Assembly (NCBI RefSeq): GCF_018006725.1
Contig: NZ_JAGMXV010000013.1
Span: 1-44,574 of the forward strand
DNA from: Rhizorhabdus sp.
GTDB taxonomy: Bacteria; Pseudomonadota; Alphaproteobacteria; Sphingomonadales; Sphingomonadaceae
Length of the DNA: 44,574 bases
Direction of reading: 5' to 3'
A program made the position numbers and the translations under genes. The notes below the pieces were generated by a model. That model was given only the letters and a program-made list of their open reading frames with translations. It did no database searches and was not told where the DNA came from. Numbering within the stretch: position 1 is the stretch's first letter; every line of letters starts with the position of its first letter. Positions 40,019 to 44,574 of this stretch are shown here, in pieces.

Positions 40019-40397
40019 GGGGCATACCTTCAAATCCGGTCATGTTGGTCGGGCCGAAGAAAGCCTTCATCGACACGACCTTGCCGGCCTCGTTGAACTG
40101 GAAAAGATCGATCACGTCGACGCGCATGCCGGGCTTGGCGAAGCCGACGTTGAACGCGAAGGCAGCAGTGTCGCCGGCGATGCGGACGGGGCCTTCGAGG
40201 TTCAGCTTCGGCTTGCCCTGCATCGAGGCGGTGTAGAAGGCGCGGATGGCGTCATGGCCGATATGTGGCGGAGTGCCCACCGGGTCTTCCACCGTCGCAT
40301 TCTCCGCGAACAGGCCGACCACCATTTCGGGATCGCAGGCGTCGAACGCCGCGACATAGGTTTCGACCGCGCGGACCATATCTGCAGCATTGGGCAT
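40011..40397 (-). CDS. ksi: Steroid delta-isomerase (ketosteroid isomerase)-like protein
   Basis: A 128-residue NTF2-fold protein of ketosteroid isomerase length. All three catalytic residues of bacterial KSI are found in the correct contexts: Tyr14 (ETYVAAFDACD), Asp38 (ATVEDPVG) and Asp97 (DVIDLFQF). The C-terminal GKVVSMKAFFGPTNM follows the family. KSI moves a C=C from delta-5 to delta-4 in 3-ketosteroids. Unlike the five other NTF2-like proteins in the window, this one has a readable catalytic set. It overlaps the thiolase by 8 bp. Its place inside a CoA operon could also mean isomerisation of a later ring intermediate. Confidence 0.85.
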   Translation of the reverse strand: MPNAADMVRAVETYVAAFDACDPEMVVGLFAENATVEDPVGTPPHIGHDAIRAFYTASMQGKPKLNLEGPVRIAGDTAAFAFNVGFAKPGMRVDVIDLFQFNEAGKVVSMKAFFGPTNMTGFEGMPHA

Positions 40398-40398
40398 G

Positions 40399-40866
40399 TC
40401 AGCTCTCCGGATAATAGCGACTGATGGTGTCGACTGTGCAGGCCGGTTTCTCCGACCCTTCGAGTTCGATGGTAATCCGCACGATCGACTGGATCGAGCC
40501 CTTGATCTCCTCGACCTTCACGATTTCACCGGTACCGCGAATGCGCGAGCCGACCGGTACGGGTGCGAGGAAACGGGTGCGGTCCATGCCGACGTTCACG
40601 CCGTGGCTGACGCGCTGCACTTCGATCAGCTGGGGCAGGAAGGCATTGGCGAGGCTGAGCGTCAGATAGCCATGGGCGATCGTCTTGCCGAACGGGCCGG
40701 TCGCCGCGCGCTCGGGATCGACATGGATCCACTGCCGGTCCTCGGTCGCCTCGGCGAACTGGTCGATCCGCGACTGTTCGATGGTCAGCCAGGGCGTGGG
40801 GCCGAGCAACGTGCCCTCCGCGCCGAGAAGGTCGCGCGGCGAGGCGAAGATGCGGGTCTCGCTCAT
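40399..40866 (-). CDS. MaoC-family (R)-specific enoyl-CoA hydratase
   Basis: A 155-residue hot-dog-fold hydratase. The hydratase motif is Asp43-Arg-Gln-Trp-Ile-His48 (ATEDRQWIHVDPERA), with the D-x4-H spacing of (R)-specific enoyl-CoA hydratases, followed by GPFGKTIAHGYLTLSL. It would hydrate an enoyl-CoA formed by the acyl-CoA dehydrogenase encoded two genes upstream; its (R)-3-hydroxy product would suit the MFE-2-type SDR at 42760. Its ATG overlaps the stop of the IpdF-like gene (ATGA), and its stop lies 1 bp from the start of the KSI-like gene. Confidence 0.9.
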   Translation of the reverse strand: MSETRIFASPRDLLGAEGTLLGPTPWLTIEQSRIDQFAEATEDRQWIHVDPERAATGPFGKTIAHGYLTLSLANAFLPQLIEVQRVSHGVNVGMDRTRFLAPVPVGSRIRGTGEIVKVEEIKGSIQSIVRITIELEGSEKPACTVDTISRYYPES

Positions 40867-41645
40867 GCGTGCTGGCTCGACACCGACAGGACTTCTCCCG
40901 TCATGTAGCTCGACAGATCCGAGGCGAGGAAGATCATGACGTTCGCCACTTCCCACACTTCGGCGGGACGGCCGAAGGCCTCACGCTTCGACAGTTCGGC
41001 GAGCAGTTCATCGGTCGTGACCTTGGCGAGGAAGGCGTGCATCGCGATCGACGGCGCGACCGCATTGATCCGCACGCCATGCTGCGCCGCCTCGATCGCC
41101 GAGCAGCGGGTGAAAGCCATCACGCCGGCCTTGGCGGCGGCATAGTGCGACTGACCCTCCTGCGCGCGCCAGCCCAGCACCGAGGCATTGTTGACCACCG
41201 ATCCCTGGCCACGCTCGTACATGTGCGGCAGGAAGGCGCGGCTCATCCGCATGACCGAGGTCAGGGTGACGTCGATGACGCGGCTCCACTCGTCGTCCTT
41301 CATGTCGACGACGCTCGCGGTCCCGCCCAGGCCCGCATTGTTGATCAGCACGTCGACATGGCCGAGTTCGGCCAGAGCGGCATCGCGCAGTGCGAGCACG
41401 TCCTCTTCGCGGGTCACGTCGCACAGCTTGACCGCCGGGCGCGTGCCGGTCGCCTCGGCGATCCGGTCGGCCGCCTCGTTGAGGCGGCGCTCGTGGAAGT
41501 CGCTCATCAGCACGGTGGCGCCTTCTTCCGAGGCGCGCTTCGCGGCCGAGAAGCCGATGCCGGTACCCGCCGAGGCGGTGACCACGACGGTCTTGCCGGC
41601 CAGCAGGTTGCGACCGGGCGGATAGGGGGGAACGATACGGCTCAT
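40863..41645 (-). CDS. ipdF: SDR, IpdF-like (steroid C/D-ring degradation)
   Basis: A 260-residue SDR that closely follows mycobacterial IpdF (Rv3559c) as I know it: an unusual cofactor loop TASAGTGIG (23-31) lacking the first glycine of the SDR motif, SDFHERRLNEAAD (48-60), NNAGLGG (102-108), NNASVLGWRAQEGQSHYAAA (152-171), TRCSAIEAAQHGVRINAV, and the ending GEVLSVSSQHA. Active-site residues are Ser155, Tyr168 and Lys172. IpdF acts on a hydroxyl of HIP-derived CoA intermediates of the steroid C/D rings. It overlaps both neighbours by 4 bp. This is the single best marker of the pathway in the window. Confidence 0.88.
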   Translation of the reverse strand: MSRIVPPYPPGRNLLAGKTVVVTASAGTGIGFSAAKRASEEGATVLMSDFHERRLNEAADRIAEATGTRPAVKLCDVTREEDVLALRDAALAELGHVDVLINNAGLGGTASVVDMKDDEWSRVIDVTLTSVMRMSRAFLPHMYERGQGSVVNNASVLGWRAQEGQSHYAAAKAGVMAFTRCSAIEAAQHGVRINAVAPSIAMHAFLAKVTTDELLAELSKREAFGRPAEVWEVANVMIFLASDLSSYMTGEVLSVSSQHA

Positions 41646-42760
41646 GCGGTGACCTCGTCGATGATGGCGCGCGCGATGGCGTCGCGATGCTCGTCGATCC
41701 GATCGAGCATCGTCGCCGAGGACCGGGCGCGTTTGAAGAAAAGATGTGCGTGATGTTCCCAGGTGTAGCCGATGCCGCCGTGCAGCTGGATGCCGTCGGC
41801 GGCGCAGCGCAGATAGGCGTCGCTGCAATAGGCGCGTGCGCCATGCGCGGCCTTGGCGAAGTCTCCGCCCTCGGCAATCGCACGCGCGGCCCAGTCGGCG
41901 GCGGAACGGGCGCTGTCGACCAGCAGCTTCATGTCGGCCATGCGGTGCTTCATCGCCTGGAACGAGCCGATCAGCCGACCGAACTGGACCCGCTGTATCG
42001 AATAGGCGACCGTTTCGTCGAGCGTGCGCGCGGCGCCCCCAACCTGTTCGGAGGCCAGCAGGCCGGCAGCGGCGGTCCAGGCTTCGCGCAGCGGCCGCCC
42101 GGCATCGGCGACGAACTCGCCCTCCGCCAGTTCGACGCCATCGAAGCGCACGGTCGCCATCGGGCGGGTGAGGTCGAGCGAAACGACGCGCTCGATGGTG
42201 ATGCCGGCGCGATCGGCGGGGATCGCGACGAGGCCGATATCGTCCCAGCCATTGCCCCCGCCCGTCGCCACGATCAGGATCGAGGCTGCGTGTCCGAAGG
42301 AGACATAATGGGCTTCGCCGCTCAGTCGGCCGTCGACGATGCGCGGGCCGATGCCGTGGGGCAGGGCGCCGCCACGCGCGTCGCGCAGCGCGAGGGTCGC
42401 GACCTCGCCACTCGCGATGCGGCCGAGCAATTCCTGGCGCTTTGCGGCCGGAAAGGCGCGGGCGATCGTGCCGCCGGCGAGAACAACGCTTTCGAACCAG
42501 GGAATGGGGGCGAGCGTCCGGCCGAGTTCCTCGAGGATCAGCGCCTGCTCGATAGCGCCCAGGCCGATGCCGCCGTCTTCCTCGGCAATGCCGAGTCCGG
42601 CGAAGCCCAGTTCCTGCGCGAAGCCGAGCCACAGCTCTTCGTCCCAGCCGGCTTCGCTGTCGATCGTCTTGCGCAGCCGCTCGAAATCGGCGCGGTCGGC
42701 GAGATACTCGCGTGCCGCTTCGCGAATGGCGATCTGGTCGTCGGTCAGGGTCAGGGCCAT
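41642..42760 (-). CDS. Acyl-CoA dehydrogenase subunit-like, catalytic Glu not apparent
   Basis: A 372-residue acyl-CoA dehydrogenase: EEDGGIGLGAIEQALILEEL in the N-terminal helices, SEQVGGAARTLDETVAYSIQ, VQFGRLIGSFQAMKHRMADM and IQLHGGIGYTWEHHAHLFFK. At neither common location can I place a catalytic glutamate: there is no FERG-type segment and no YEGT-type ending. This matches the non-catalytic partner subunits of the alpha2-beta2 enzymes found in mycobacterial steroid degradation (FadE31/32/33 type). If so, its active partner is either the FadE30-like protein or a gene beyond the right edge. It overlaps IpdF by 4 bp and the MFE-2-type SDR by 1 bp. Confidence 0.85.
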   Translation of the reverse strand: MALTLTDDQIAIREAAREYLADRADFERLRKTIDSEAGWDEELWLGFAQELGFAGLGIAEEDGGIGLGAIEQALILEELGRTLAPIPWFESVVLAGGTIARAFPAAKRQELLGRIASGEVATLALRDARGGALPHGIGPRIVDGRLSGEAHYVSFGHAASILIVATGGGNGWDDIGLVAIPADRAGITIERVVSLDLTRPMATVRFDGVELAEGEFVADAGRPLREAWTAAAGLLASEQVGGAARTLDETVAYSIQRVQFGRLIGSFQAMKHRMADMKLLVDSARSAADWAARAIAEGGDFAKAAHGARAYCSDAYLRCAADGIQLHGGIGYTWEHHAHLFFKRARSSATMLDRIDEHRDAIARAIIDEVTA

Positions 42761-43674
42761 CAGCCTGCTCCGTAGACGGGCTTGGCGGGCGCGCGGCCCG
42801 CGACGAGGGCTTCCACGACGGCACCAACCTCATCGGCGCGCAGCGCGCGGCCCACATCGGCCGAGGTCGGCCCGTCGGTCCAGCCCTGGGCGATGCGGAT
42901 CGTGCCGCCGAACGGCTCGAACACCTGCCCGGTCACATGGGCGGATGCCTCGCTGGCCAGCCAGGCGACGAGCGGCGCTGTGTTTTCCGGAGCGTAGGGA
43001 TCGAAGGCGGCTTCCTGCATCGACGTCATCGTGTCCGCGAAGGCAGTCATCGTCATCCGCGTGCGGGCGTTCGGGGCGAGCGCATTGGCGGTGATGCCGT
43101 AGCGCGCCAATTCGGTCGCTTGGACCAGCGTCAGCGTGGCAATCCCGGCCTTGGCCGCCGAATAGGCGCTCTGCCCGACGCTGCCCTGCAGGCCCGCGCC
43201 CGAAGTGGTGTTGACGATACGCGCCGCGACCGGGCGGCCCGCCTTCTGCTCGGCGCGCCAATGATCGACGGCGTGACGGCTCAGGCAGAAATGGCCGCGC
43301 AGATGGACGCGGGTGACGGCGTCCCATTCCTCGGGCGTCGCCGAGACGAACATCCGGTCGCGGACGAAGCCGGCATTGTTGACGACGGCATGGAGCGCGC
43401 CGAAGGCATCGATCGCCTTGCGGACGGTTTCCCGCGTCGCTTCCCAATCGGCGACGTCGGCGGTGTCTGCGATCGCTTCGCCACCCGCCGCCCGGATCTC
43501 GTCGACCACCTTCTCGGCGGCACCCTTCGACTCGCCCGCTTCACCATGGGTTCCGACGCCGAGATCGTTGACGACGACCTTGGCACCCTCGGCGGCGAGG
43601 CCCAGCGCATAGGCGCGGCCTAGGCCGCCTCCCGCGCCGGTGACGATCACCACCCGTCCTTCGCAAATACCCAT
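42760..43674 (-). CDS. SDR, MFE-2-type 3-hydroxyacyl-CoA dehydrogenase
   Basis: A 304-residue SDR with the insertion and motif order of the (3R)-hydroxyacyl-CoA dehydrogenase domain of multifunctional enzyme type 2: TGAGGGLG (12-19), VVVNDLGVGTHGEAGESKG (33-51), NNAG (99-102), Ser158, Tyr171 and Lys175 (YSAAK), and the ending GWTDGPTSADVGRALRADEV. It also recalls the SDR Rv3548c of the mycobacterial cholesterol regulon. It would oxidise a 3-hydroxyacyl-CoA to a 3-keto product for one of the thiolases. ATG at 43674 has AGAGGAAG upstream; the gap to the PaaY-like gene is 13 bp. Confidence 0.88.
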   Translation of the reverse strand: MGICEGRVVIVTGAGGGLGRAYALGLAAEGAKVVVNDLGVGTHGEAGESKGAAEKVVDEIRAAGGEAIADTADVADWEATRETVRKAIDAFGALHAVVNNAGFVRDRMFVSATPEEWDAVTRVHLRGHFCLSRHAVDHWRAEQKAGRPVAARIVNTTSGAGLQGSVGQSAYSAAKAGIATLTLVQATELARYGITANALAPNARTRMTMTAFADTMTSMQEAAFDPYAPENTAPLVAWLASEASAHVTGQVFEPFGGTIRIAQGWTDGPTSADVGRALRADEVGAVVEALVAGRAPAKPVYGAG

Positions 43675-43687
43675 CAGCGTCTTCCTC

Positions 43688-44286
43688 TCAATTGGCGCGC
43701 GACAGGCGCACGGCCCGGGCACCGCCGGCAGGGCGGCGGCGGTCGGGCTCGGGCGCCGTCAGCGCTTCGCATTCTTCGAGTTCGGCGAGCGAGCGGCGGG
43801 CGAGGCGCACATATTCGCCGTCATCCTCCATCCGCCACATCACCTTGTCGGCGTCGATCGTCCGCACCGCCTGCGCGGGGTTGCCCGCCAGGAGCGTGCG
43901 CTCCGGCGCGCGCATCCCCGATTTGACGAGGCTAAGCGCGGCGACGAGGGATTCGTCGCCGATCTCCGCGTCGTCGAGGACGACCGCGTTCATCCCCACC
44001 AGCACATGGCGGCCCAGCGTGCAGCCGTGCAGGATCGCACCATGCGCAACGGTGCAGCCATAGCCGACGATGCAGTCGGTCTCGGCCGAGCTGTGCAGCG
44101 TGGCATTGTCCTGGATCGAGGCATTGCCCTCGACCATTATGCGTCCGAAATCCCCGCGCAGCGACGCACCCGGGCCGATATAGCAGCCCGGGCCAACGAT
44201 CACGTCGCCGATCAGCGACGCGGTGGGATGCAGGAACGCGCCGGGGTCCACCACCGGCACCGATCCCTCGAACGCATAGACCGGCA

Positions 44287-44287
<1 letters not shown>
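43688..44287 (-). CDS. PaaY-like left-handed beta-helix (gamma-carbonic anhydrase) protein
   Basis: A 199-residue hexapeptide-repeat protein. The gamma-carbonic-anhydrase metal ligands are visible as His65 (NATLHSS), His82 and His87 (VAHGAILHGC). The N-terminus VDPGAFLHPTASLIGDVIVG and GPGASLRGDFGRI matches PaaY, a thioesterase that clears dead-end CoA esters in phenylacetate breakdown. A similar salvage role in CoA-dependent ring cleavage is likely. ATG at 44287 shares one base with the stop of the thiolase (TGATG). The last 50 residues are Arg/Ala-rich and less conserved. Confidence 0.85.

Positions 44288-44574
<287 letters not shown>

Overview
The window is high-GC DNA packed with genes, mostly in short operons whose genes overlap by 1-11 nt. 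It looks like a catabolic region from an alphaproteobacterium, most likely a sphingomonad. The reasons are a sphingomonad-style TonB-dependent receptor, repeated SDR plus SnoaL/NTF2-like pairs, and the amidohydrolase and LuxR content. This taxonomic call is inference. There are 47 protein genes, two of them cut by the window edges. I see no rRNA, tRNA, CRISPR array or insertion sequence.

Layout. 1-1033 is the end of an ABC-F (Uup) housekeeping gene and marks the left border. From 1055 to about 16800 lie small, mostly divergent units: a double VOC protein, a luciferase-like flavin oxidoreductase with an SDR, a LuxR regulator facing an HSL-type esterase, a 3-ketosteroid-dehydrogenase-type flavoprotein facing an NTF2-like protein plus Old Yellow Enzyme pair, a Dabb-like/quinone-reductase operon, and an SDR/epimerase/SDR/TetR/cytochrome P450 run. 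17015-20590 holds two tandem paralogous D-aminoacylase-type amidohydrolases closed by a strong terminator, followed by a stand-alone Coq4-family gene on the other strand. 21760-27347 holds an NTF2-like gene, a TonB receptor operon with two SDRs, and a divergent SDR. 27384-31497 holds an XRE regulator and an SDR/sulfotransferase/NTF2/SDR operon. 31672-37944 is a seven-gene plus-strand operon (three SDRs, a FadH-like flavoprotein, a DUF1214 protein, an NTF2-like protein and a FadE30-like acyl-CoA dehydrogenase). 38049 to the right edge is a minus-strand operon: FadA6-like thiolase, PaaY-like hexapeptide protein, MFE-2-type SDR, acyl-CoA dehydrogenase, IpdF-like SDR, MaoC hydratase, ketosteroid-isomerase-like protein, second thiolase, SDR.

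How it fits together. The last two operons are the most readable. IpdF, FadE30 and FadA6 are the enzymes that mycobacteria use on the C/D rings of steroids after ring A/B cleavage (HIP-CoA pathway). Here they lie beside a protein with the full ketosteroid isomerase catalytic set, a 20-beta-HSDH/FabG3-like SDR and, 30 kb away, a KstD-family flavoprotein. I infer a steroid or steroid-like (bile acid, sterol, polycyclic terpenoid) degradation island, with the TonB receptor as a plausible importer and many SDR/NTF2/OYE/P450 enzymes for peripheral oxidation and reduction. Fourteen classical SDRs and six NTF2-like proteins in 44.6 kb is exceptional. Three divergent promoter regions share the short words ACGCAA and GACAGTTT, a hint of common regulation.
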